A stretch of 41,540 bases of DNA from Patescibacteria group bacterium. GTDB lineage: Bacteria > Patescibacteriota > Microgenomatia > UBA8517. The notes beneath the pieces are model-generated. The model was not told the origin of the DNA, searched no databases, and saw only the letters and a program-made list of their open reading frames with translations. Below, in pieces: positions 1-7,640 of this stretch (position 1 is the stretch's first letter; every line of letters begins with the position of its first letter). The DNA lies in contig JAHJHG010000001.1 of NCBI GenBank assembly GCA_018823885.1, forward strand, positions 172,645-214,184. The letters are read 5' to 3'. A program made the translations under genes and the position numbers.

Positions 1-393
1 CTGGAATTTATAGACGCCGTTATTAAAAACCAAAAAATTGACTGGGATAAGGTAGCAACCACTACACAAAAATTTAACTTTACAAACTTTGTACTCCCAG
101 GTGTATCTATCCTCCGACACTACTATGAAACACCCCTTCCAACCACTTTCCTTAAAACGACAACACCCTTCCCCGCTCAAAGGCTTGCTGCCAAAGCAAT
201 AACAAAGTTCATCTCTCCTTTTAACTCCGGTACCAGGGCCCAAGAAGGTGTAAAAAGAGCGATTCTGCTTTTTCTTTTATCCCCAAGCTCACCCACCATG
301 AAGGCCAAAATACTCTTTCACAAAGAAATAAGAAGCTATTTCTTACCTACAATCAAGTCCTTGGTCTTTAAAGCTCCAACGAACTCCTCATAA
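1..393 (+). CDS. Nucleotidyltransferase-family protein (NTP_transf_5-like), C-terminal part, 5' end outside window
   Basis: The frame is open from the first base and ends in TAA at 391-393, giving about 130 residues of a C-terminus. The stretch IDWDKVATTTQKFNF followed by PLPTTF resembles the C-terminal helical part of the uncharacterised nucleotidyltransferase family PF14907, where a conserved DW precedes a helix and a later LP motif. The catalytic N-terminal half is not in the window. Members of this family often sit beside PqqD-like and HprK-like genes in peptide-modification or exopolysaccharide loci, exactly as here. The last 58 bases overlap the convergent pqqD-like gene. Substrate unknown; the family call rests on partial similarity recognised by eye. 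Confidence 0.6.
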   Translation: MEFIDAVIKNQKIDWDKVATTTQKFNFTNFVLPGVSILRHYYETPLPTTFLKTTTPFPAQRLAAKAITKFISPFNSGTRAQEGVKRAILLFLLSPSSPTMKAKILFHKEIRSYFLPTIKSLVFKAPTNSS

Positions 394-593
394 TCCCCTT
401 CCGCTTTATTTTTAGACACTTTGTACTTTCTGACAATCCCCTTAATAATTTCCTGTTTACTTTTCTTTTTTTCAATCCCCGATAAGATTAAAAATCCTGT
501 CTCGTTTAACTCATGCAAAGTAGAGGTTTCGTTATCATAGGCGACAAAAGAGTCTCCCATTTTTTGAATTAACACATCTTTCTTAATCTTCAT
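336..593 (-). CDS. PqqD-family small protein
   Basis: An 85-residue protein from the ATG at 593 (MKIKKDVLIQ). It has the typical PqqD layout: a beta strand carrying VAYDNETSTLHELNETGFLIL, then a helix-rich half with KQEIIKGIVRKY and a final EFVGAL...LI segment. PqqD proteins are small winged-helix-like chaperones that bind the leader of a ribosomally made peptide and present it to a modifying enzyme. The start overlaps the end of the HprK-like gene by 11 bases, so the two are probably translationally coupled. The longer frame to 662 would run deep into the kinase and was not used. Partner peptide unknown; see the small ORF at 2931. Confidence 0.75.
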   Translation of the reverse strand: MKIKKDVLIQKMGDSFVAYDNETSTLHELNETGFLILSGIEKKKSKQEIIKGIVRKYKVSKNKAEGDYEEFVGALKTKDLIVGKK

Positions 594-1416
594 ATAAAAC
601 CTTCCGCATTTGCTTTGAATCAAGAGTGCTTCCAAGTTGATAAAATTCGTTTTCAGCAACAAAGGTCATCACGTTAGTCAGAGTCTGCTTCTCCAACTTC
701 TCTTTTCTTACCCATATTTGCTTCAACATAAATCTTAGTATTTTATCATTCCTATCTAGTTTCTTTTTCGATGGTTTTTTGCTTTTCTTGATAAAGAAAA
801 TCTCTACATCTTTTGCTTTCCTTTTTGTAGGCAACATTCCTTTCTCAACAAAGGGTGGACCAAAAAAGAACCATTCACCTTTTACTTTTCTTATTAAAAG
901 GATGTCGTCACTAAACTTCATACAAGTTTTCGTCTTTGATATCAAATTGGCGATGGTTGTCTTTCCTCCCCCGCTTGGTGCCAGAAAAATTTTAAGATTG
1001 CCTTTTCCGTCTTGACAACTTGAAGCGTGAAGCAAAAACCCATCTTTTAAAAGAAGAAAAGCCGCAATTTCTCTCAAAAGCATTTGGAAAGATAAAAGGC
1101 TTGTGTGGTAAAAAGCAATGACTCTTCGAGATGCAAAATCTCTTTGAAAAGTTAGGTAATAATGGTTCTTTCCTTTATCTTTTTGTATAATCCTCATCCG
1201 TTTTGCTTGAGAGACAAACCTTATTTCAAAATCCCAAGCCTTGCTGGCTTTTTTCAAAAAGCCTCCCCTGCCCCAAATCTGCTGAATTGCTTCAATAAGT
1301 TTGTGCTTGAAAAAAACCTGCTCTGTCGGTTCACAAACAATTTTGACGACAAACCCAGCTATTCTGAGAAAGAATGCTTGAACTTGCCCTTCTAGGTATT
1401 TTTCAGAGTAGTGCAT
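583..1416 (-). CDS. HprK-related kinase (HPr-rel type)
   Basis: About 277 residues from the ATG at 1416; an upstream in-frame GTG at 1440 is an alternative start. A clear Walker A loop, APSGGGKTTIANL, lies mid-protein after an LLHASS segment, as in the HPr-kinase-like proteins found with PqqD and nucleotidyltransferase partners (HPr-rel systems). True HprK phosphorylates HPr; these relatives have unknown substrates, presumably a peptide or a partner protein. The gene overlaps the sugar transferase upstream (25 bases from the ATG) and the pqqD-like gene downstream, forming a tight three-gene unit on the minus strand. Family call firm, substrate not known. Confidence 0.75.
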   Translation of the reverse strand: MHYSEKYLEGQVQAFFLRIAGFVVKIVCEPTEQVFFKHKLIEAIQQIWGRGGFLKKASKAWDFEIRFVSQAKRMRIIQKDKGKNHYYLTFQRDFASRRVIAFYHTSLLSFQMLLREIAAFLLLKDGFLLHASSCQDGKGNLKIFLAPSGGGKTTIANLISKTKTCMKFSDDILLIRKVKGEWFFFGPPFVEKGMLPTKRKAKDVEIFFIKKSKKPSKKKLDRNDKILRFMLKQIWVRKEKLEKQTLTNVMTFVAENEFYQLGSTLDSKQMRKVLYED

Positions 1417-2030
1417 TTTGAAAGACGACAGACTGACCACTTAGTTATCAACCAACCTGTTAGAAAGAGTATCTGTACATCAAAAAAGTTACTTCTTTTT
1501 TTAACATATTCTAAATCTAAATTCATCCATTCATCAAAACCAAGCTTATGACTTCCTTTAACCACCCATGAGGAAGTAATCCCGGGGAGAACAGAAAAAC
1601 GCTTCTGGTATCTTTTAGGAACCTTAATCGCCTCATCCCAAGGCAGTGGACGAGGACCAACCAAAGCCATTTCTCCTCTTACCACATTAACAAGTTGTGG
1701 CAATTCATCAAGTCCTGTTCTTGTCAAAATCTTACCAATTTTTGTGTAGCGCGGGTCGTTCCTTATCTTGAATACAGGCCCATCGGCTTCATTCAAATGA
1801 AGGTATTTTTCCTTAAGTTTCTCAGCGCCCACTACCATTGTTCTAATCTTATGCATGATAAAAGGTTTTTTGCCTTTCCCCATTCTTTCTTGTTTAAAAA
1901 AAAGTGGCCCACCATCCTCAAATTTTATTAATAACCACAACAAAGAAAAAAACGGCAAGGCCAAGATATATAGAACTAGGGCTAATAAACGCTGTAACCA
2001 ATAATTCATCTGAGTAAGTTTATCTTTCAT
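1392..2030 (-). CDS. Undecaprenyl-phosphate sugar phosphotransferase (bacterial sugar transferase family)
   Basis: A 212-residue monotopic phosphoglycosyl transferase. It has one N-terminal hydrophobic segment (LLALVLYILALPFFSLLWLLI), then the family signature: GGPLFFKQERMGKGKKPF, KIRTM, a TGLDELPQL motif and VGPRPL. These enzymes move a sugar-1-phosphate from a nucleotide sugar to undecaprenyl phosphate, the first membrane step of surface glycan assembly. It lacks the large N-terminal domain of WcaJ-type enzymes, like PglC or EpsL. The ATG at 2030 is preferred; a GTG at 2039 is in frame. It heads the unit with the HprK-like and PqqD-like genes. Which sugar is used cannot be told. Confidence 0.9.
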   Translation of the reverse strand: MKDKLTQMNYWLQRLLALVLYILALPFFSLLWLLIKFEDGGPLFFKQERMGKGKKPFIMHKIRTMVVGAEKLKEKYLHLNEADGPVFKIRNDPRYTKIGKILTRTGLDELPQLVNVVRGEMALVGPRPLPWDEAIKVPKRYQKRFSVLPGITSSWVVKGSHKLGFDEWMNLDLEYVKKRSNFFDVQILFLTGWLITKWSVCRLSKCTTLKNT

Positions 2031-2100
2031 ATCATACACAATAATAGGTTAAAGAATATAATTGAACTTTTCCTATATATTTGCAATATGTGTTTGGGCA

Positions 2101-2214
2101 ATGAACGAAATTCTTGAGAAGTCAAAAAAACCAAAAAAGTGCTCCCCATAGCCTTTTCCAGATTGGATTGACGAAGAAACAAGAGAGAAAATTATGAAAA
2201 GAGGTTCTTTTTAA
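2101..2214 (+). pseudogene. Small ORF interrupted by one in-frame TAG
   Basis: From ATG 2101 the frame encodes MNEILEKSKKPKKCSP, then TAG at 2149-2151, then PFPDWIDEETREKIMKRGSF and TAA. The residues on both sides of the TAG look protein-like and a TATAAT lies at 2057-2062. A T-rich hairpin follows the final stop directly. It could be a decayed small gene, a sequencing error, or chance. No family is recognised. Confidence 0.25.
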
Positions 2215-2236
2215 AAAAGTTGCCCACTTTTTTTTT
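2213..2236 (+). terminator. AT-rich hairpin with T tract
   Basis: An eight-base inverted repeat, AAAAAAGT and ACTTTTTT, around a five-base loop TGCCC, followed by more T residues. The stem is weak because it has a single G-C pair. It begins at the stop of the small ORF at 2101. The -35 box of the next gene falls across its loop, so the function may be promoter rather than terminator. Confidence 0.3.
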
Positions 2237-2248
2237 ATTCGTTATACT
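2220..2248 (+). promoter_or_regulatory. Promoter for the gene at 2255, predicted leaderless
   Basis: TTGCCC at 2220-2225 and TATACT at 2243-2248 are separated by exactly 17 bases. The ATG at 2255 begins six bases after the -10 box, where transcription would be expected to start, so the mRNA would be leaderless. Confidence 0.5.
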
Positions 2249-2254
2249 AAAAAT

Positions 2255-2920
2255 ATGGCTGTCTCAACGCCCGAAAACTATCCTGCAACTCTTGAACCAA
2301 CGCCTCCAGGCACCCCCGTTGTCCAAATTAAACAAAAACCTACAAGGAATAAATTCTTTAAACCTGCCCTAATTGTATTTTGTATTGTACTGGTAGTCGT
2401 TATTTCCGAGGTCGGCTATTTAGTTTTTAAAGGTTATAACGAAACCTACATTCAACCGCATCCCACCGTAACTCCTGCCCCCACCCCACTCCTTAGCCCC
2501 CCAACCCTAGAAGATATTCAGGCTACCTTCTCGAGAGAGCATGTCAGCTCAAATAAAGTAAGAGATTTCGCCGACATACTTGACACTCTCGCCCCAAAGT
2601 TGGAATTTATTCAAAATGCATCATTGAATTTCACAGTAGCGGGTTGGCTTGTTGAATCCTCTTCTGAGAAAATAGAAGAAGGGGGGGTTAATTATGCACA
2701 TCAGATAATATTAGAAGCTAGATCTGGAAAAATTCTAACATACCTCTTAACAGAGCAAGAAGTGCAAAATGCTATTGTTTTTCTTATTACATCAACCGGT
2801 CCCAATCCAGTCAAGATTAGTGAAATAATGCCAGGCGATTTTGTCAGTATAAGATCCATCGCAAACCTACTTGACCCAGGACCTTATTTTATAATAGTAT
2901 TAGAAGCAATAAGAGAGTAG
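2255..2920 (+). CDS. Hypothetical single-pass membrane protein
   Basis: A 221-residue protein of no recognised family. Residues 1-35 are proline-rich with several lysines, followed by a membrane helix (ALIVFCIVLVVVISEVGYLVF, about 38-58), a proline/threonine-rich spacer and a folded outer part of about 130 residues. Positive charges before the helix suggest N-in, C-out topology. The ATG sits six bases after a -10 box, suggesting a leaderless transcript. The stop codon overlaps the ribosome-binding site of the 45-residue ORF at 2931, so both are probably one transcript. It may belong to the peptide-modification locus or to surface anchoring; neither is shown. Confidence 0.7.
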   Translation: MAVSTPENYPATLEPTPPGTPVVQIKQKPTRNKFFKPALIVFCIVLVVVISEVGYLVFKGYNETYIQPHPTVTPAPTPLLSPPTLEDIQATFSREHVSSNKVRDFADILDTLAPKLEFIQNASLNFTVAGWLVESSSEKIEEGGVNYAHQIILEARSGKILTYLLTEQEVQNAIVFLITSTGPNPVKISEIMPGDFVSIRSIANLLDPGPYFIIVLEAIRE

Positions 2921-2930
2921 GAGTAGAGGT

Positions 2931-3068
2931 ATGACAAAATTTCAAAAGGTTTATAAAAAGCCTCAGATAAAATCATCGAAAGTCAAATTTATATCCCTTT
3001 ATGCAAGCAGGAGTCTTCTAGCTAATCCTGCAAATCATGAACTCCTTCTTGCGGGTGAAATAAGTTAA
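2931..3068 (+). CDS. Small peptide, candidate RiPP precursor
   Basis: A 45-codon ORF beginning MTKFQKVYKKPQIKSSKVKF and ending LLLAGEIS. It has the best Shine-Dalgarno seen in the window: AGGAG at 2919-2923, seven bases before the ATG and overlapping the stop of the preceding gene. The YKKPQIKSSKVKF start resembles leader peptides of lasso-type and PqqD-associated precursors, which often begin with a lysine-rich YxKP element; that is family knowledge applied by eye. The nucleotidyltransferase, PqqD-like and HprK-like genes lie 1.5-2.5 kb away. A maturase (radical SAM, B2 protease or similar) is not visible in the window, so the role is inferred. Confidence 0.5.
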   Translation: MTKFQKVYKKPQIKSSKVKFISLYASRSLLANPANHELLLAGEIS

Positions 3069-3148
3069 TTCAAACCAGCACGCATTGTATACCACTCTTT
3101 CGGGATATGGTTGTCTGTTAATATCGGTCACTTATAAACATAATTACC

Positions 3149-4243
3149 TCAAGAAGATATTTTTTCATCGTAGGATAGCCCCAAACTCATAAACCACAAC
3201 CAAAGCATAGTAGGAATAACATAGGTATAATCGAAAAAGAAGTTAACACCCAAAGTAATAAAAATTGCTTGGAATAAAAGGTTTTTTTGCTCTTTATTTT
3301 TCCAAACACTTTCTAGTGCCTGGGTCAACCAAGCAACAAAAGTAAGCCCCAATACTCCCATGCCTACTAAAAACTCCAGTACAATATTGTGTGTCAACCC
3401 TGAAAATCCTCGCATATTCAACAATTGGTTGGTGGCGGAACTTCCGGAAATATAAGTGAAACTACCAACCCCTACACCAAAAGGATTGTGAATAAACCCT
3501 ACCAATCCCTGTATAAAATATGGCCGAGACAGAAGCGTACTTTTAATGGTTCCTGTATACAAAAACAAAGCAGCCAATAATACTGTCAGAAGCCCAAAAA
3601 ATTTCTTATACTTATTCAGCCACCCCCTTTTTGCAAAAAGATACAGTATTCCGGCAACCGTTGCGACATAACTGGTTCTGGACAATGATACGACTAAAAA
3701 GTAGCCTCCCAAACCTATCAGTGGCCAAGCAAACCAGTTCTTGTGTTTTACAAAGAGATATGCGGCCACCACCAAAACAAGAGACCATAAGTCGCCTAAA
3801 TGATTATGCTGCTGAGCTGATGTGATGGGCAAAAATAAACTTCGCGGTCCTATTTCAAGCTTGCCAGTAAACTTATATGCAACAAACAGCCCTCCGAAGG
3901 CTAGCCCCAAAAAAATCACGACCCAAGAAAAATCATTTCTAAATTTCTCTTTCAAGTTATAAAAGGCTAGCCAAAAAATTCCCCCTCCAATAAATAGAAA
4001 TAAAAACTCAAAGCTTGCTTTTCTGTCCCGACTCCAAATAATACTTAAGGCAAAAACAAGCATAAAAAGAGAATAGAGATTGAACGCGTGGGGTATTTCT
4101 ATTTTCTCTTTCCACAGTTTAGCCAAAAGCAAAAGCACTAACCCAACAAAAATTCCAAAGTACTGGAGTAAAACAACTTCCGTTCCCAGTCCCCCAAAAA
4201 ACAGAAGGGTGCCGATCAGAAACAATATAAAACGCCAAAACAT
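3149..4243 (-). CDS. O-antigen ligase/polymerase-like membrane protein
   Basis: A 364-residue polytopic membrane protein with about ten hydrophobic segments. The signature of the Wzy_C family (PF04932) is present: HNHLGDLW and SLSRTSYVA in the middle, then a large loop and GLTHNIVLEFLVGMGVLGL near the end, where the HN pair is conserved. Such proteins polymerise surface glycan repeats, ligate glycan to a carrier lipid or glycosylate proteins. The N-terminus is compact compared with canonical ligases of about 400-430 residues. It starts 55 bases from the divergent gene at 4299. A second family member lies at 5158-6447. Polymerase versus ligase cannot be decided. Confidence 0.8.
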   Translation of the reverse strand: MFWRFILFLIGTLLFFGGLGTEVVLLQYFGIFVGLVLLLLAKLWKEKIEIPHAFNLYSLFMLVFALSIIWSRDRKASFEFLFLFIGGGIFWLAFYNLKEKFRNDFSWVVIFLGLAFGGLFVAYKFTGKLEIGPRSLFLPITSAQQHNHLGDLWSLVLVVAAYLFVKHKNWFAWPLIGLGGYFLVVSLSRTSYVATVAGILYLFAKRGWLNKYKKFFGLLTVLLAALFLYTGTIKSTLLSRPYFIQGLVGFIHNPFGVGVGSFTYISGSSATNQLLNMRGFSGLTHNIVLEFLVGMGVLGLTFVAWLTQALESVWKNKEQKNLLFQAIFITLGVNFFFDYTYVIPTMLWLWFMSLGLSYDEKISS

Positions 4244-4257
4244 CTTATTTAATCCAC

Positions 4258-4286
4258 TTGCTATAAAAACTCCTCTTTAGTATCAT
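4258..4286 (+). promoter_or_regulatory. Promoter for the gene at 4299, short leader
   Basis: TTGCTA at 4258-4263 and TATCAT at 4281-4286 with a 17-base spacer. The ATG lies 12 bases after the -10 box, leaving a leader of only about six bases. Confidence 0.45.
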
Positions 4287-4298
4287 TTCTCTATTAAC

Positions 4299-5147
4299 AT
4301 GAAAAAGATAAAACCTCTCTTTGGGTTAGTTAAAAAGAACCTAAAGAAAAACAAATACTTCTCCATTATAACCCTTTTATTTATTGCTGTGGCCGTCTTG
4401 GTTGCTAGTACTGCTTTTATTAAAACAGCGATTTCAGAATCTGATTACATTTATGCAAAAATAAAAGTTTCTCAAGGGTTTTGGTGGGCATCAACCCAAA
4501 GTCCAAATGTTTGGTTTATAAATTCTCTAGAAGTCGGAGATACCGAGTATGGACTATTGGGAAAGTCCGTTGCTGAGGTTTTGGAAATAAGACATTACCC
4601 AACAATATCTTATCCGAAATATCAAGCCCAATACGATATCTTTCTTGTTCTGAAACTGGCAGTAAGTGTAAATACCAAAACCCAAAAATATATGTTTAAA
4701 CGCTCAACAATAGGAGTGGGCTCACCAATTGAGCTTGAATTCCCCTCAGCACAAATGGCAGGATCGGTTATCGAAATAAGCGAGAGCCTACCTAAAGACG
4801 AACTTGTAGAGAAAGATATTATTATCACCAAAAAACAAGGCTATCCCTGGGAAGCCGAAGCAATAAAAATAGGCGATGAGCAGTTTGATGGTGAGGAAAT
4901 CGTATTTAAAGTTACGGCAAAGCAGGCATTCGCCACCTCGCTTATAGATATTAATCCCTATGGTGATGTCAATCTGGGCCTTAAAGATTCAAGAAGATAT
5001 ATTACTGTCCGCGGCAAGATAAAAGTAAGAGAAGAAGGAGACCTATTAATCTTTGGTGAGGAACAAGTTGTTGCTCCAGGGGGAGAACTTAGCCTTGCAA
5101 CCAAAAATTTTGTTTTTGATCAGTTCCTCGTCCAAGAAGTTAAATAA
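4299..5147 (+). CDS. Membrane-anchored protein, DUF4330-like
   Basis: A 282-residue protein with a lysine-rich start (about residues 1-20), one membrane helix (SIITLLFIAVAVLVASTAFI) and a beta-rich outer region. Features such as INSLEVGDTEYGLLGKSVAEVLEI suggest a relative of DUF4330, a poorly characterised membrane-anchored family; the match is moderate. It sits between two divergently placed O-antigen-ligase-like genes, which suggests a part in envelope glycan export or assembly, but that is context only. The downstream ligase-like gene converges on it with a 10-base gap. The outer half contains paired lysine and acidic strands and no recognised catalytic motif. Confidence 0.55.
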   Translation: MKKIKPLFGLVKKNLKKNKYFSIITLLFIAVAVLVASTAFIKTAISESDYIYAKIKVSQGFWWASTQSPNVWFINSLEVGDTEYGLLGKSVAEVLEIRHYPTISYPKYQAQYDIFLVLKLAVSVNTKTQKYMFKRSTIGVGSPIELEFPSAQMAGSVIEISESLPKDELVEKDIIITKKQGYPWEAEAIKIGDEQFDGEEIVFKVTAKQAFATSLIDINPYGDVNLGLKDSRRYITVRGKIKVREEGDLLIFGEEQVVAPGGELSLATKNFVFDQFLVQEVK

Positions 5148-5157
5148 TCAATACTTC

Positions 5158-6447
5158 TCATATTAGCATTGCCCTGAATAAAAAGAAGGAAATATAAAAA
5201 TTTAGACTTGTTGCCGGATAAAAGGCTGTGGCAAGAATAAACCCCCAAAATGCCAAAATTATAGTAACTTTTTCAAGCCACAGTCTTTGCTTGCTTCTAA
5301 TAGTCTTTAGGTCTCTTGAAGCGAAGGTTGCAAGCATCAGCAAGAAAATCAGTAAACCTATGTATCCCGTCTCGGCCAAAAATTGAGCGACAATATTATG
5401 TGGACCATCAACCACCGCCTCTTTTGTTAACAATTCAAAGTCTGTCGAGAGAAACTTTGCTTTTGATTTGATGTAGGTCCAGTCGTAAAAATTCCTCAGT
5501 CCCACCCCGAAAGGCGAAGAGAAACCCATCTTCACCGATTCGTTAAACACATCAATTCTCCATATTATTGTCATTTGGTCCTCATACACATCTTTATTCA
5601 TCAATCTATCAACCACCGAAAATCCTTTTGACACCACCATGTTTCGGTCAAGAATAAACAAGGATAAAACCAAAATTAACCCCCCAAGCAGCAACGGCTT
5701 AAACTTTTTAAACCAATATTTTTTGAATACTGCGAAAGAAGAAACTAATATTCCTGCATAAACCAAGACCCTGCCCCGCCAGTTGGAAAGAAAGGAGGCC
5801 AGGCCCAATAGCACCCCCAGCACAATGCCAACACCCTTCATTATCTTTGTCCCCTTTTTGCGGTAGAAATAGTATAAAAAGATAGGCAAAGACGCCTCCG
5901 GAAACAAATCTATGTAAGTACGGCTTCTAGCCAGATTTGCTTTGATAGACAAAGTTACATCGCTTTTAAAAAACATATCAGCAAAGCTTGTTAACAAATC
6001 AGGTGCAATCAAAAGAAGTCCTTCTAAAAAAAGCTTAACCACCCCTGCTAAAAAGTAGACCCAAATCACTCTCTCAAAAAAATCAGACCTATTTCTCTTT
6101 GTTAAACCAATGGCAATAACAAAAACCATAAAGCCAAAAATAAGTTTTTCATATATCTTTAAAAACGCAAGACCATTGATGGCACCGACAACAGATAAAG
6201 ACTGGACTATAAAAAATAATAAAATAATATCAATAAGATAGTTTCTTTTCAGAAACCACTTTTCTCCTGCAACCAACGTTTTGGCCAAGACATATAAAAA
6301 GACAAATAAAATAAGGGCTCTCGCAAACATATTTGTATTCAGCCAATCAGGTCCTAAAAAGGGAAATCTTATTGGAGGCAGAAGAACAACAAAAATAGCT
6401 AATAAAAAAATCGAACTAATACGTTTAAGAGAGATTGATGTCAACAT
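5158..6447 (-). CDS. O-antigen ligase-like membrane protein, second copy
   Basis: A 429-residue polytopic membrane protein with about twelve hydrophobic segments. The C-terminal third has the Wzy_C hallmark DGPHNIVAQFLAETGYIGLL, preceded by SSPFGVGLRNFYDW, the region that usually carries the large periplasmic loop. It probably polymerises or ligates a lipid-linked surface glycan. It is clearly different in sequence from the protein at 3149-4243, so the two may have separate jobs, for example polymerisation and ligation. The ATG at 6447 is unambiguous. Its 5' end overlaps the promoter region of the divergent glycosyltransferase at 6480. Confidence 0.8.
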   Translation of the reverse strand: MLTSISLKRISSIFLLAIFVVLLPPIRFPFLGPDWLNTNMFARALILFVFLYVLAKTLVAGEKWFLKRNYLIDIILLFFIVQSLSVVGAINGLAFLKIYEKLIFGFMVFVIAIGLTKRNRSDFFERVIWVYFLAGVVKLFLEGLLLIAPDLLTSFADMFFKSDVTLSIKANLARSRTYIDLFPEASLPIFLYYFYRKKGTKIMKGVGIVLGVLLGLASFLSNWRGRVLVYAGILVSSFAVFKKYWFKKFKPLLLGGLILVLSLFILDRNMVVSKGFSVVDRLMNKDVYEDQMTIIWRIDVFNESVKMGFSSPFGVGLRNFYDWTYIKSKAKFLSTDFELLTKEAVVDGPHNIVAQFLAETGYIGLLIFLLMLATFASRDLKTIRSKQRLWLEKVTIILAFWGFILATAFYPATSLNFYISFFLFRAMLI

Positions 6448-6460
6448 TGTCGAAAAAATC

Positions 6461-6466
6461 TATAAT
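6461..6466 (+). promoter_or_regulatory. -10 box for the glycosyltransferase at 6480
   Basis: A perfect TATAAT ends 13 bases before the ATG. No convincing -35 sits at the normal distance; TTGATG at 6435 is 20 bases away. Confidence 0.4.
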
Positions 6467-6479
6467 AAGACCAACAAAC

Positions 6480-7640
6480 ATGAAACCATTTAGATTTCTT
6501 ATTTTAACAAAAAACATCGATGGTGGAACCGGCACTTTCGCCGTCAACTTATTAAAGATCGAGAAGCTATTTAAAAAACCAGAACTTGAAACAAAGATAG
6601 TCGTGCTGGAAAAACCAAAATATCGCTATATTAATAAAGACGATAAAGGAAAGTTTATATTTTTAAGAAAGGCCGGCTTTTATCCTCACAAATATATTGT
6701 TTTCTCTAAAATCCCAACCCATTTTTGGCAAGAGCTAATATGGGTAAAAAAGCTTATCAAAAACTACAATCCGGACCTGATATTTGGGATAGATGTCCAT
6801 GCTAATTTATTAATTCAAATTAACAAATTTTTCTTTTTTCAAAGCACCAAAACATTACTTACCACCCACATTGATCTTGGCAAAACCATTGCGGCAAAAT
6901 CTAGTTTTCTAGCAAACTTTCTTTTAAGAAAAATTATTGGCTTCTTATACAACCGGGCTGATGCCCTCGTCTGTGTTTCTAAAAGCCTGGGGCAAGACCT
7001 GAGTAAAACTTTTAGAATTAAAAAAAGAGTCTCAGTTGTCTATAACGGATATAGCAATCTTGAAAACAGGCAGATGGTGCCTAAAAAGTTATCAAAAAAG
7101 ACGTTTACCATTATTACGGTTGCGCGCTTGGTTGAGCAAAAGGACCACCAGACTCTCATCAAGGCTTTTAAGTTGGTCCAAGAAAAGCTTCCAAATACCA
7201 AACTGTTAATAGCAAGTGATGGTCCCCTGAAACATGATCTGATGAAATTAGTGTCAAGATTGGGGCTTTCAAGAAAAGTGTCATTCTTGGGCTGGGTAAA
7301 GAATATAAACCCCTATCTAAAGAAATCCAACATCTTTGTTCTTTCTTCAAAAAGAGAAGGTTTTGGCTATGTCCTTGTTGAAGCAATGCAATGCGGAACG
7401 CCGGTTGTTTCTACAGATACTCCTTACGGACCCTCTGAGGTTCTTGATAATGGGAAATATGGCATTCTTGTCCCCATGGGAAACGAAGAAGCAATGAAAA
7501 AGGCAATTCTAAAATTACTCACCGACAAGAAAACCTATCACCAATACGCAAAGATGGCTTCTAAACGAAGCGCTTTTTTCTCTTTAGACAAAATGCTAAT
7601 AAGTTATATGAAAATAATAGATGGATTATTAGATGCATAA
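6480..7640 (+). CDS. GT4-family glycosyltransferase
   Basis: A 386-residue GT-B fold transferase starting MKPFRFLILTKNIDGGTGTF, where the GGTGTF loop is typical of the N-terminal domain. The C-terminal domain carries TVARLVEQKDHQTLIKAF, SDGPLK and the retaining GT4 signature SSKREGFGYVLVEAMQCGTPVVSTDTPYGPSEVL with the conserved E...E pair. It transfers a sugar from a nucleotide donor to a lipid-linked or surface acceptor, resembling PglJ-type enzymes. The start at 6480 is preferred to upstream in-frame ATGs at 6435 and 6438 because the family N-terminus begins there and a TATAAT precedes it. It overlaps the methyltransferase by eight bases, so the two form an operon. Confidence 0.88.
   Translation: MKPFRFLILTKNIDGGTGTFAVNLLKIEKLFKKPELETKIVVLEKPKYRYINKDDKGKFIFLRKAGFYPHKYIVFSKIPTHFWQELIWVKKLIKNYNPDLIFGIDVHANLLIQINKFFFFQSTKTLLTTHIDLGKTIAAKSSFLANFLLRKIIGFLYNRADALVCVSKSLGQDLSKTFRIKKRVSVVYNGYSNLENRQMVPKKLSKKTFTIITVARLVEQKDHQTLIKAFKLVQEKLPNTKLLIASDGPLKHDLMKLVSRLGLSRKVSFLGWVKNINPYLKKSNIFVLSSKREGFGYVLVEAMQCGTPVVSTDTPYGPSEVLDNGKYGILVPMGNEEAMKKAILKLLTDKKTYHQYAKMASKRSAFFSLDKMLISYMKIIDGLLDA

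Noticed and set aside
4622-4831. Minus-strand ORF inside the DUF4330-like gene
   Set aside because: It lies wholly inside a well-supported gene and has no recognisable domain.
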